DNA of 64,000 nt, taken from contig JAYKAV010002945.1 in assembly GCA_035582835.1 (NCBI GenBank), positions 280,653-344,652 on the forward strand, given 5' to 3'. This document shows, piece after piece, positions 13,250-25,140 of this stretch. The stretch is from Phoebastria nigripes (Eukaryota > Chordata > Aves > Procellariiformes > Diomedeidae). The position numbers and the translations under genes were made by a program. Position 1 is the first letter of the stretch, and each line of letters opens with the position of its first letter. Under the pieces are notes generated by a model. It was not told where the DNA came from, ran no database searches, and saw only the letters and a program-made list of their open reading frames with translations.

Positions 13250-13785
13250 CTACACTGCACTGGTGTGGCCCCACCTCAAGTACTCTGTACAGTTGTGGGT
13301 GCCTCAATATAAGAAGGATATCAAACTACTAGAGTGTGTCCAGAGGAGGGCGACCAAGATGGTGAAAGGCCTCGAGGGCAAGACTTCTCGAGGAGCGGCT
13401 GAGGTCACTTGGCTTGTTCAGCTTGGAGAAGAGAAGGCTGAGGGGTGACCTCATTGCAGTCTACAACTTCCTCAAGGGGGACAGCGGAGGAGGAGGTGCT
13501 GATCTCCTCTCTCTGGTGACCAGCGATAGGACAGGAGGACACAGAATGAAGCTGCGTCAGGGGAAGTTCAAACTGGACAGTAGGATAAGATTCTTCACTG
13601 AGAGGGTGGTCAGTCACTGGAACAGGCTCCCCAGGGAAGTGGTCACCAAGCCTGTCAGAGTTCAAGGAGCATCTGGATGATGCTCTTAGTCACATGGTTT
13701 AGTTTTAGGTAGTCCTGCGAGGAGCAGGGAGTTGGACTCAATGATCCTTATGGGCCCCTTCCAACTTGAGATGTTCTGTGAAACA
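13250..13785 (+). mobile_element. CR1 LINE, 5'-truncated 3' fragment
   Basis: About 535 bp in sense orientation. It codes the C-terminal end of the CR1 ORF2 protein, visible as [19 protein letters not shown] and then [20 protein letters not shown], followed by the short CR1 3' untranslated end (GGAGTTGGACTCAATGATCC, CCTTCCAACTTGAGATGTTC). A one-base insertion near 13387, compared with the - strand copy at 22.6-23.9 kb, shifts the frame inside the coding part. It is a dead copy. 5' truncation is the rule for CR1. The 3' octamer tail has decayed to GTTCTGTG. Confidence 0.93.
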
Positions 13786-15225
13786 CTGATTGTTCAATAG
13801 GAGCTACTTGATTCTCAGACCTACATATCCTCTCATTACCATGGACATTCACCTCAGGGGAAATACGTTTTGCGCATGCTCTGTAGAGATGCTCTAGCGC
13901 TTTTGAGCTACATTCCTAGTAACTCCTGTTTATACTGGGCCTATGGCAGGCTTGGAGTAAACAGGATTTTCCCCTGGAATTTGTCAGGGCTGGGACTGGA
14001 GCTGAGATCTGGGAGGCATGATCCTATGGCCCTTCCTGAAATAATTCGCTTCAAATTGTGGCGCTCAAATGTGGGATCATCTCAAAGATGATGCTGCCTG
14101 AATCAAAGGAAGACGGGAATCTTTTCCTCTGTCCTTTCAAGGTCTGGGGGTTTAACTCTGGGGATTTCAGAAACACCTTTTTTCTTCATCAGAATGAATC
14201 GTTTGAAGTCTCTCACATTCGTACACAGTTGTGTGCAGATATTCATCTGTATGTGTGAAGATGAGGAGTGAAGGCTGAACTGCTTGGTGGCTGGTTGCCT
14301 GGGATTTTTGGTCACCAGCCGGTGTTGCTGTACTGCCTGCCTGAGGTCCGTGAGAGACCTGAAACAGTCACCTCTTTTGTTGCAGCTGAATGTCTTTCTT
14401 ATCAGACAGCTAACTTTTCTATAGCTTTTGGTGGTCGGGAAACAGCAAACGTCTTAAAATTAAGAAACCCTTCCTCGGAAACATTTCATCAAAACTGTTT
14501 TCATATACAGCTGACAAATCAACATCTTAGAAGATAAACTGTCTAATTAAGAAAGCTTCTGAACAAGTTTGTTTCCTTTATTTTAGTCTCCCTATTCCTC
14601 AGCTGCTGCTTTTTAAAATTGCCATATGCATATCTGGTTAAGATGATGTAAAAATAAATATATTAATACTTTTTAAGCATTTGGATACCAATGAACATTA
14701 AAAAAAAGGCTTATGAGAAAATTAAGAATTCTGTTTTTAGAGCAGTGTTGTGTAGTGTGTACAGTAAACAAGACCCTAGGCCAAACATTGAACAACTAGC
14801 AGAAAACAAGCTATTGACTGGTTGCTTTTTCAATGAACAACATCCATCCTATGTATTAAGTGAGGTAGAGTTCTATGGAGAACACATCGTTGAATCTTGT
14901 AATTCAGAGCTGTATCATAAAGCATACACACCAGAGGGAAAAAATATTTCTGGTATTTCCTAACTTTAGAGAGCTTGAACCTGCTGCCCTAATAAGGTTC
15001 TTTTAACTTAGATTGTGTCTGTGTTATGGACGTTGTGTAGCATGAATGATGACACTGTCAGACCGTGAGATGGTTCGATATGGTCCAAATATTCCATCAG
15101 AAACACTTGGAAAATATAGTATTTTCCTTCATCAGTAGATCAGATGATATTCTGCATTTCCCATTGCTGAAGACCAATGTAAGAGGAGACTGGACCTCCA
15201 AAGCTTTAATTTCTACTCTGCTATT

Positions 15226-15280
15226 TTAAATTGGTGATTGCCTTTGGGCAAATCACTTAATCAGCCTCCGATCTTGAATA
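15226..15280 (+). mobile_element. Possible ancient MIR/L2-like fragment
   Basis: GCCTTTGGGCAAATCACTTAA followed by CAGCCTCCGATCTTG resembles the TTGGGCAAGTCACTTAA...CCTCAGTTT block shared by MIR and L2 3' ends. It is short and diverged; judged by eye. Confidence 0.4.
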
Positions 15281-15917
15281 TGCTGGTGAGCCTGAAGTAA
15301 TTCAATCAAAAACAAAGGAGTTGAACTGAATTTATATGACCACAACAGATCAAAATCTGTCTCTAAAAGTGCAATGTAAGAGCTAGAGGGGGGTATAATT
15401 ATTATTTATTGTTTCATTTAAAGCATCAAATTTTTACTGTCCTCACACAGAGTTTGTGTAATTCTTTTTAATTTTTAACATCTATTTATTCAGGATGTTT
15501 CCTATCCCCTCTATATGATGGGAAAACAAATAGTTTTGGGAGAGAAGGGAGTATTTTCTTTCCTGTCGTGACAATATTTCAAAGATATCATGCTATTTTA
15601 AATATCTTCTGTTCTGTTGAGAGAATTGTTTGGGGTGAATATGCGGAATTGATGAACTGAAAACAATTAAATCATAGCATCCTACCATCCTTGAGCATGT
15701 TGCATTGGAACCTAAGTGCTGCATTTTGTTTTCATATAGTGATTACTTCAGGGTTCTCCTTTAGCCTTTGTGAAAAGTTGTGTGTGGCCTGGGAGTTATG
15801 CTTTGCATACAGTAGAGCCTTCCATCCATGAAAGGGTCACAATACAAGTAAAGCCTCACAGTTGTCCTGAAGGAAGAAAACACATCTAGTTGATAATTAA
15901 CACTTAAAATGACATAG

Positions 15918-15996
15918 CAATTGAAGTGCCAGAGCCAGGAACTGGACCCCTGTTTTGGCTCTTACTTTCCAGATCTAGCCACATCACTGTCTAATG
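15918..15996 (+). mobile_element. Possible ancient MIR-like SINE fragment
   Basis: AGTGCCAGAGCCAGGAACTG, then GACCCC and a later CTGTCTAATG, resembles the GGCAGAGCCAGGATTCGAACCC...CACTACACTGCC part of MIR-type SINEs. It lies about 650 bp downstream of the other such fragment and could be part of the same old insertion area. Judged by eye. Confidence 0.4.
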
Positions 15997-18900
15997 AAGA
16001 TAAAGGGTCCAGAAAATAGCTTTAATTAAATCATGAATTGTGAACCTGTTTTAGCCCTCTGCTTAGAACAGCGGCAGGTAAATACAAAGTGGATGATGCT
16101 GCAGAACGTTTTAATTGCAGTAAAAAGACTTTGGGTGAGTCTAAAGCTGTAACAATGAGAGAGAAGGCAAAAAAAGGTGGAGCCATTGATGTGATGGCAA
16201 GCAGACCCATGGTTAGGAGGTGGAAGCTCCTTGTTGGGTAAGCATATTGGAGCCATTTATAGAGGTAAGAGAATTACAGAGGATTTTTCTCAGAGTAAAA
16301 TCGTCTTGTATTGAAGGATTAAGTTGCTGTAGTTAACCTGATCTTAGGTAGGCAGCAGTGCAAGTACCATTAATAAAACAATTTTTCTTTCCTTATCCAA
16401 AACTAAAATGGAACTGTGCTATAGTTGGATGACTAGGTACAAGCCAAGCAATCCTTCTTCCTTCTCTGCTTTGCTTCTCTCTACCTAAAATGTTGGTAAT
16501 AAGTAGACAGCTGCTGTGAAACAAATTCAAGGTAATAAGTTTGTTCATAATGAGGTAGAAGTGAGAAACTATCTGAGAGAGTGTAATTTCTTGTTTAACT
16601 GAAAATGGTTTTGAAATGTTTCTTTATTATGACCAGTCTCTGAGGAAAATCACTGATTCAGACTTGGTCCATATTCCAAAATGGAATTTTAAATTGCTGA
16701 CTTCACTGTTAAATATTTTAGGATCTTAATCTGTTCATGTTAGCTGTGTGACCTACTCTTCTGTGGAAGAAAGGCTGCATTTCTGCATAAAGCCTTTGGT
16801 ATGACAACACTGTGAACGGGGAGCTGTGGTGGCATTTTAAATTTATTGGTCAATAGATTTATTTTATTAGTACTGCTGATGACGGCTACTCAAATTTTGC
16901 TTTTCATTGTTGCATCCATGCAAGACTGCAACAAAGCAAAGGGATGCTTCCCACTCCCCACTGAGACTACAAGCCCCAAGGCCAGCAGAGCATGCAGTCT
17001 GGAGGGAAGCTAGGGCTGGAGACCCTCTCCAGGCAGTTGAAGCTGAAACAATGATGTACTGAGTTGTAGAAAAAATAGGTTAGCAAAGTAGGATTTGACC
17101 ACAGTTCTTAGAGGACAGGTGCAACAGCAGATCTCCTGGGCTCCTTAATGCATAATGATTGTGCTAGGCCTGTGGGGTGGGCCAGATTAGACCTTGCCTC
17201 TCACTTATCAAGCTCTGCCATGTGCTTTAGAGACTGTAAGTATTATTCTGTATTCAAAATCAATGCTGGAATGACAGAGAGATTTTAGGTGCTGCCTCTT
17301 CTACAGTTTTGTATACCCACTTCTTTAGCTGATATTGGGAAGAAGACAATGGCTTCAGTGCCTCCTCTGGATCTTGAAAGTGTGATACACCACATTCCTG
17401 AAAACTTTGCAAAAAAATTGCCAAAAGAGTTTGCAAGTGCTGCTGGAGCTAGGGATGAAACCAGAGAGTCCTCTTCTCCTTGTACATCTCCCTGCTAGGA
17501 AAGAGATGTTTAGGCAAACATGCCTCTCTAGTTCAGATTTACTAGCCTTTTCAAATTCAGACTGTTCTTCCTCGGCTAGAAAAAGAGCAAGTTAAACAGC
17601 ATCTTGAGGTGCATGAAAACTGAATCTAAGAGTTGAGGAAGCTGAATGTGATTAAATCTGGAATGGCAGCTTGACCCCATTTGCCGAGTAGTGTAGGCAT
17701 GACTGAGCCCACCCTCTGGTAAGTGAGTGTTCAGTGACATTGTTTCTGTGGGAGTTATTAAAATTTATCACCAATAAAATATTAATTGTACAAATACTAT
17801 GAATCCTCAAAGTTCACTCTATCTTAGACAGTGGGTCTGGGTGTATTTATCCTCCAGAATGGCAGGAAGCCCTGGGTGTTTTGAACTGTTCTTAAATTTA
17901 TCTGTGTTGGTCACTGAGTTGTTCTTAAATCTTTTTATTGAGATAATAAAAATGTGGTGAGATCTGTTCAAAAGAGATCTGTGTGGTCCTCTGTTCTTTC
18001 TGAAATGAAGGGTTTGAATTTTTTCACTGTATAATATAACTGAGCAGTACTATTAAGCAATATTGGATGGACTCCATTACAGATTGGTTTTGTTTCTTGA
18101 CTTCTTCCGATATCACCAAGAACTTGTAATAAACTAAATCATTATCATCCCTTCCTCCCGCTGTTTTCTTAAATCTTTTTCTTGTTTGGATGACTTTTGT
18201 TTGTTTAGCTCAGCCCTCAATGCAATTAATTTATTAAAGTGTTAACTTGAGTTGGGTTACTAGGTCAGTTCAGAACAAAGTAGGTTTGCTGTTCGGGAAT
18301 TTTATTTTGTTTGTATTACCTGATAGCAACTTATAGAATTTCTAAAAGAAATAGGTGATGCTCTGTTTTTATGTGAAACTGTCCTTCAGAAAGTGAAATG
18401 TGTACCTGAGGGGCCAAAGGTCAGGATGGTGTCAGGCAGATGAAGATCCTTTTGCATCCCACTACACTTTTATTTGATTTAATAGAAACAAGCCTCCTTT
18501 TCATGAGATTTCAATGAAAACTTCTCAGAATTTGGCCAATATACATCTAATGAAGCTATAGGAGACTACCTAATATATAGGCAAGAATCAGGCCTGCTGC
18601 CTAATTTCATTATACATACTCATTCTACGTGCATGGTGGCATAAATAAAAATTATGCTAAGAAATAACCGTTGGATGGTTACCAGATTTGAATATGTAGT
18701 CTCAGTGATTTACAGGCAAATTGGTGTGTATTTATACTTTCATACGTACAAACACACTCTTTGTAAGGGAGGGCACATGAATACAAGTGGAAATCGAACA
18801 CACTGGCTGGCTTTTGCATCATTGGAGATTGATACTCTAACAGATATGCGTATAAGTAGTTGTCATGGCTTGTATCTTTTGCTATATATGTCAATCTTTT

Positions 18901-19780
18901 ACAATTTTACAGTACATCTAACTGGTTACAAGAAATAAAAATGCGTATGTGTGGTGGTACAGCTGGTACTCTGCTATTTAGTTGAATGACTTCTGCTTTT
19001 AACATTTAATGAGCTGTTTTTCTGTGATAGGCATAAGATAACAGTTTTTTCTCAGATATGTGATTTGTCCTCATTTCAGAAGCAAGTAAATAAAAAACGG
19101 GCTATCTTTGAAATGTAGAGTACACGAACTTCTTATGTTTTTAAATACTCAATAGGATGTAACAGTGGAGAAAAAAAAGTCTTTTTTATCTTTTAGTGCT
19201 TGGTTTCAGTACTCATTGTGATGTGTTTTTGACAATTAAAACAAGATCATGGCCGCCAAGCTGGAGTCTTCTACTATGCACTGTAAACTTTAATGAGTTC
19301 TCTACTCATTGTAGGCCTAGGGACAGACTGGAAAAAAGAGATCATCTAGTGAGGGCTGAGGACATGTATGAGACTATTCTGGTTGCCACTGCTGTTGCTG
19401 AATTTGAGAACTCCACAGTTTATTTTTGTCACTGTCCAAATGCAAAGCATTTTGTTAATGTCCAGTGCTGTCATGGCTATGGTTTTAAACTAAAAAAAGA
19501 AAAAATTCTTAACTGGTTTCATTTTGATACCTTACCAGACTCAGCTTGAGCAGAATTGCTTACCTAGTTCTAGCCACATTTCACCCATCTGAGTTAAAAG
19601 TGTGTCATGTTATGCAACTGATGCTTATATTTTTGATATCAAAAGCTTCACTGCAGGTCAAGACTGTAATTTTTATCAGGAAAAATGAGAACTAGATATT
19701 GTATGGCTGATTCCAGGAACTGAAGGACAGATACTTGGTCTCTGTATGTCACCTACATAAGTATTGAGAATTTCATGCCA

Positions 19781-19809
19781 GGGACAGGACGGGGGGCGGA
19801 GGGGACGGG
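19781..19809 (+). other. Potential G-quadruplex
   Basis: Four G-runs with short loops: GGG, then GGGGGG, GGGG and GGG. On the RORB sense strand it would be in the pre-mRNA. Confidence 0.6.
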
Positions 19810-20868
19810 ACACATGACATGAGTGTAACAGAGGATGTCACCAGGGCTTTAAAAGCTCCTGTTTTAAAGGCACTACTCCAGGTGTTAATATACAGTACAA
19901 AAAGAATTCAATGGGACCCCGTGAGCATTTGAGTTTACAAAGCTATCAGTGACAAACAAACTCTCTCCTTTTACGTTTAAACTGAGTGCATTTAGAATGG
20001 TAATTATTGAGAGAAAAAGTGCATGTGGAGCTTCACAATGGTATTTTTAGGGAGCTTTTGCAGAGAAAAGTTGAACTTTAGCAAAGTTTTGTATATTAAT
20101 GCTGGCAAGTGTAGCCAATGCTACTAAGATTTGTTGCATACAGAAGATTAAGGATGGCAGGAGCAAGGGAAAGCATGCTAAATAGTAGAGTATCTATTGA
20201 TTACTTCTTATTACAGCACTTGGCACACATTTATGGGTGGAGGGGACAGCTCACCATTAACGTTGAGCAGAACAACAAATTCTCCACCTTCTGTGCATCT
20301 GCCTTGAAATAGCTGGACCACAGGCAATAAACATGACCACATTTTGCTCTCCAAGTGATTGGTCCATCCACTATTGTGCAGTCTAAGCCAGTCAATTGAA
20401 ATTCTTTAATAAGGTATTTTAATTATTCCACGAAACTTCAGATCTCTTAGGCGGGCCCCACTTAAAAACAATGACCTAAGGTATGGGCAACTTGTAGATA
20501 TTTATATTTACACCATCAGAACTGATGCTCCCTTGCTACCCAGCCTGAAGGCAGTAATCATTTACTGCATTGGGGAAACAAAATCTTTGTGGTTGCTAAG
20601 CAGAATTTCACTGACACAAAGATTAAAAACAGCTTCAGATTCACACTGTAGTTATAAAGAAAATATTTACATCCTGTGAAGAAGCAGTGATTATTTTCAC
20701 TGGAAGAAAATATAAAGGAGAAAATGTTACTTAAAATATATGGGAATGACATTCATCCATGAATGAATAACATAGCTGAGAGCCGAGTTCATAACAAAAA
20801 AACACTGTAGGCAGATCTGCCATGCAGTGCAGAGAAAAAAAATTACTTGTAAGTCAGGAGAAAAAATT

Positions 20869-20883
20869 AAAAAAAAAAAAAAA
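20869..20883. repeat. Poly-A run
   Basis: About 15 A in a row after AAAAAATT. Confidence 0.85.
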
Positions 20884-22560
20884 TTCATACTGACAAATGT
20901 AGGAAAGGAAAGCAGTTTTTACATGAAGAAATGACAGTACCTTGTCAAGCAAAGGAAGCATTTCAATCCATGTCTGGAAAAAATATTTCTGTTTTGGAGT
21001 TTCCTAAGTAACTCCCAAAGTAAATAAGGTGAAACGATGCATTTTGGTGCTTAAAAAAAATTTTGTAGTTTTTGCAGAGAAAAAAAAGAAAAAGATATCT
21101 TAGGTTGAGTCTGGTTTTGGTGATATTCTGGTTCAGCCAGTAAGCCAAAAATCAGTTATTTATCCTTTTCTGCAAAAGGAGAGGCTGAAGAAGTATCTTG
21201 CTCCTCACACCCAGGAACATGTGCAGGGGAAAATTTGGTTACCATTATTACCCTCAGGAAGCTGTGTTGGTATTATTAAGTCAAAAGACTGAGGATCTTT
21301 TGTAATGTATATGTATTTTTATATATANGCCTATGTGGGTATTTGTATGATTAGATGTTTAGATACACTTTTTTTGTCATTTGTTTTTTTCATATAACCT
21401 GTTTTAAATGAATTGTTTGTAAATTGCTACTCTTCCTTTTGCAGCATGTTAATACTGGCTGTCAGACAAAGAACAGAATGTGTTAAATAAATTTCATTTG
21501 ACCCTCTGGGTATTTCATTGTCTAACAGGGAGGTGTGAAATGTTTCTTAGAGCTCTGCTTCTCTGCCCTTTGCTTCTATATTTGGGTTTTCGGAATGCTG
21601 GGGGACAGCCTCAAGAAAGCCCAGTTAAGTGCTCAGGGCAGGTGCATCACCCTGCTCTCAAGCCCTACTTTTCTGTCCCTTCTCCTAGCTTGAAACTCAG
21701 AAAGTGAAAACAAAGCACCAAAAATTATCCAGATCAGTCCTCTAAATTCCTAGATTACTAGATTTATTTATATGAATTGCGTGCCTCTGGGGATGGACAT
21801 GAAGGTACTCTTTCAAAAAGTCCTCGATGTGACTAAGATTTGTGTTTAGTCTTGCCTGGTGCTTATAGTTGCTAACACATTGTGGGGAATGGCAACTACA
21901 TGCTGTCTGAAAGGACCTCATAAAGATCACCTTGAATGTGACTACAGCAGTGGGACAGTGTACACATTATCGAAGTCTGAACATTAATGAACACGGTACT
22001 TTGTACTTTAACAGAGACCATTTGATCAACACAATCCTGTAAGGTTATCTAAATCTGTCAAAGTACAAGGCTAATCAAGAATATATTTCGTCGTTGTTAG
22101 CATTTCATTCACATGTGCTGTATTTCTCTCCCTGGAGTTCTGGCACTTTGAAGAAAATTTTAAAATGCGTAAGGTTGTTCAGCCAAGCTCACTTGTGACC
22201 TGTGTTGGACTTCCATCATCACTTTGGTTTTGCACTGGGGTAAATAAATACCATGGGAAATGAACGTGCTCCCAAGCCATGCTGTTGTCAGTGAACAAGA
22301 TTTTTCTTTGCTATATACTTTTACAGATATCTATGCATTTTTAATATTATTAAACAATAAAATAAACTAAAAGCACAGCTTTGACTCTGAAGTTTAAATC
22401 TGAAGCTTTGCTTGTCAGCTGAAGTCTCTGGGGAAGTGTGTATGTACCTGTAAGTTTGACTACTTTTCTCTTTTATAAATATATACTCAACTCAACACTA
22501 AACCTTGTCTTACCTATGTTTTTAGGCCATCACAGCTAACCATTACCATTATATTGAAAT

Positions 22561-23910
22561 GGAATCATAAAATCATAGAATATCTCAAGTTGGAAGAGAC
22601 CCATAAGGATCATTGAGTCCAACTCCCTGCTCCTCGCAGGACTACCTAAAACTAAACCATGTGACTAAGAGCATCGTCCAGATGCTCCTTGAACTCTGAC
22701 AGGCTTGGTGCCATGATCACTTCCCCAGGGAGTCTGTTCCAGGGACCGACCACCCTCTCAGTGAAGAACCTTTTCCTAACGTCCAGTCTGAACTTCCCCT
22801 GATGCAGCTTCATTCTGTGTCCTCGTGTCCTGTCGCTGGTCACCAGAGAGAGGAGATCAGCACCTCCTCCTCCGCTGCCCCCCTTGAGGAAGTTGTAGAC
22901 TGCAATGAGGTCACCCCTCAGCCTTCTCTTCTCCAAGCTGAACAAGCCAAGTGACCTCAGCTGCTCCTCGTAAGTCTTGCCCTCAAGGCCTTTCACCATC
23001 TTGGTCGCCCTTCTCTGGACACACTCTAGTAGTTTGATGTCCTTCTTATATTGAGGCATCCACAACTGCACAGAGCACTCGAGGTGGGGCCACACCAGTG
23101 CAGTGTAAAGTGGGACAATCACCTCCCTCGACCGGCTAGCGATGCTGTGCTTGATGCACCCCAGGGCACGGTTGACCCTTTTGGCTGCCAGGGCACACTG
23201 TTGACTCATATTTAAGTGACCATCAACCCAAACCCCCAGATCTCTTTCTGCAGAGCTGCTTTCCAGCCTCTCATTTCCTAACTTGTACGTATAACCACGA
23301 TTAGCCCATCCCTGGTGGAGAATCTGGCACTTGCTCTTGTTAAATTTCATATGGTTCGTGATTGCCCAGCTCTCTATAGTCTGTCCAGATCTCTCTGTAA
23401 GACCTCGCTACCCTCGAAGGAGTTCACAGCACCTCCTAGTTTAGTATCATCGGCAAACTTACCTAATGTACATTTGATTCCTGTGTCCAGATCATTTATA
23501 AAAACATTAAAGAGCACTGGCCCTAAACTCGAGCTCTGGGAAACCCCACTGGTGACTGGCCGCCAGCCTGATGTAACCCCATTTGCTATAACTCTTGAGT
23601 CCGACCTGTCAGCCAGTTGCTCACCCAACGTATTATGGACTGTCTAGCTGTATGCTGGACATTTTGTCCAGAAGGATACTGTGAGAGACAGTATCAAAAG
23701 CTTTGCTAAAATCCNAAAAAAACCCCCACATCTACAGGCTTCCCTTGGTCAACTAGATGGATGACCTTGTCATAAAAGGAAATTAAGCTGGTTAAGCAGG
23801 ACTTTCCCCTCGTGAACCCATGCTGGCTATGACCAATGACTGTGTTGTCTCTCAAGTGTTTTTCAATAACTCTCAGAATGACCTCCTCCATAATTTTACC
23901 AGGCACTGGT
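22561..23910 (-). mobile_element. CR1 LINE, 5'-truncated copy with reverse-transcriptase remnants
   Basis: About 1350 bp. On the - strand it begins inside the reverse-transcriptase domain (VIGHSQHGFTRGKSCLTSL at about 23.8 kb), has the catalytic FADD motif at 23446-23457, and ends with the [18 protein letters not shown] block and the CR1 3' end. The terminal octamers (ATTCTATG, ATTTTATG) are at about 22565-22581. The protein is split over three frames (23706-23906, 23374-23628, 22652-23350), so there are at least two frameshifts. The block before FADD reads [11 protein letters not shown] where active CR1 usually has PQG. It is inactive. One N lies at 23715. Confidence 0.95.
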
Positions 23911-23967
23911 AGTACATATTCTAATATACATATAATACATATAATAAATACATATTCTAATATAATG

Positions 23968-23987
23968 TTTCAATATCTATATTGAAA
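23968..23987. repeat. AT-rich palindrome TTTCAATAT-CT-ATATTGAAA
   Basis: Perfect 9-bp arms, 2-bp spacer. It lies about 60 bp from the 5' end of the - strand CR1, inside an AT-rich area where ACATATTCTAATAT occurs twice (23914-23927 and 23950-23963). Confidence 0.85.
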
Positions 23988-25105
23988 TACATATTTTTAT
24001 CTGCTTAGGACTGAAATATGTCTGCTCTAGCTCTTTGAGAAAGTGGTTATGACACATTTTTATTGTTAAGGTAAGATTTAATGTAAATAAGTGCATTTGT
24101 TCCTACATAGCATTTTAATAGAAACTTGCAATTTCTGTAAAGGTCTCATTTTTCACAGGAGTCATTTGGACTAAAGAGTATAAATATATTTGTAGATTAT
24201 ATCAAACTAGAATAAATTGTTTGAGCCTTTTCTCAAATCTTTTCTTTTCTTGAGCCTTTCTGTTTCACTGAAAGAAAACCTCTGGTAATTACAGCTCATT
24301 TCCTTAGAATGAAATCTCACAGGCCACAGATATTGTCTTTTAAAAATGAGAGGATATTTTTAATGCATTTTTGTGCAAATTGCAGGTCATAATTTTTTTA
24401 AGATTGTTCTTTATCGTATTTATCCCCAACTGTGAATTTTTTGCATTTCTTCCTCATCTACTGGGTTATTCTTCAAAACCTGCATAACTTTTAAGCTCCT
24501 TTTCATAAGGGTTTATCTGCATGGAATATATATTTTATTCAAAACAAGATTTGATAAAAAAGTCACGCAATACTAAATGATGATTTGATTATTTAGATAG
24601 AATCTCAAAGCAATTTACAATAGATTGCTTATGCTGGAGAAGCATCCACTGTCTATGAACCATTTTAAAAGGTTCTTCGAAAAAGGTGGTACAAAAACCT
24701 TGTATAGAAAAACATTTGACATATTTCCTCTGCTGTCCAGCTGCTGTGAACTTTCTGGTTCTTTCATAGTTTCTAGAGTGTCTAAATACCACCGGGGAGG
24801 CTTTTCTTGCCATTCCTCTAGCTATAGGGAAAATGAAAAATTAATATATCTCACTTGGGCCTTTTCCTAACACCATATCAACAAACTGTGGCCCATGTTC
24901 GGGTCATCATTAACATGAACATGTCAATCCATCTCTGACCCATAAGCTGATTTTATGCAGTGATGATTTTAATTACCATTTTTCCCCTATTTGCTCTTTC
25001 AGGTCAATCTCTCTACTTCCCTTTGGGTCAGGTTCTGCTGATGAATATTTTGGAATCTGTGCAGTTACTATTACTACTCTGTATAAATATACTGTGGGAT
25101 TTTTG

Positions 25106-25140
25106 TGTTGTTTGGTTTTGGTTTTGGTTTGGTTTGGTTT
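25106..25140. repeat. (GGTTT/GGTTTT)n simple repeat
   Basis: TTGTTTGGTTTTGGTTTTGG and then GGTTTGGTTTT units. Confidence 0.85.

Larger units (their letters stand above)
13786..22560. other. Intron 1 sequence between the two CR1 copies
   Basis: Ordinary AT-rich intron apart from the two MIR/L2-like remnants at 15.2 and 15.9 kb, a G-rich tract at 19781-19809 and a poly-A run at 20869-20883. The 90-residue frame at 14691-14963 and the 117-residue frame at 19196-19549 have no domain I recognise, and I treat them as chance. Confidence 0.65.

Noticed and set aside
17289..17498. 69-residue frame with LDLESVIHHIPENFAKKLPKE as a pseudogene
   Set aside because: It looks protein-like at first sight, but no family is recognised and it has no neighbouring coding similarity.
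18255..18267. ROR response element (TTACTAGGTCA) as an autoregulatory site
   Set aside because: AGGTCA-type half-sites with partly fitting flanks occur many times here (also near 980, 32265 and 33897), about as often as expected by chance in 64 kb.
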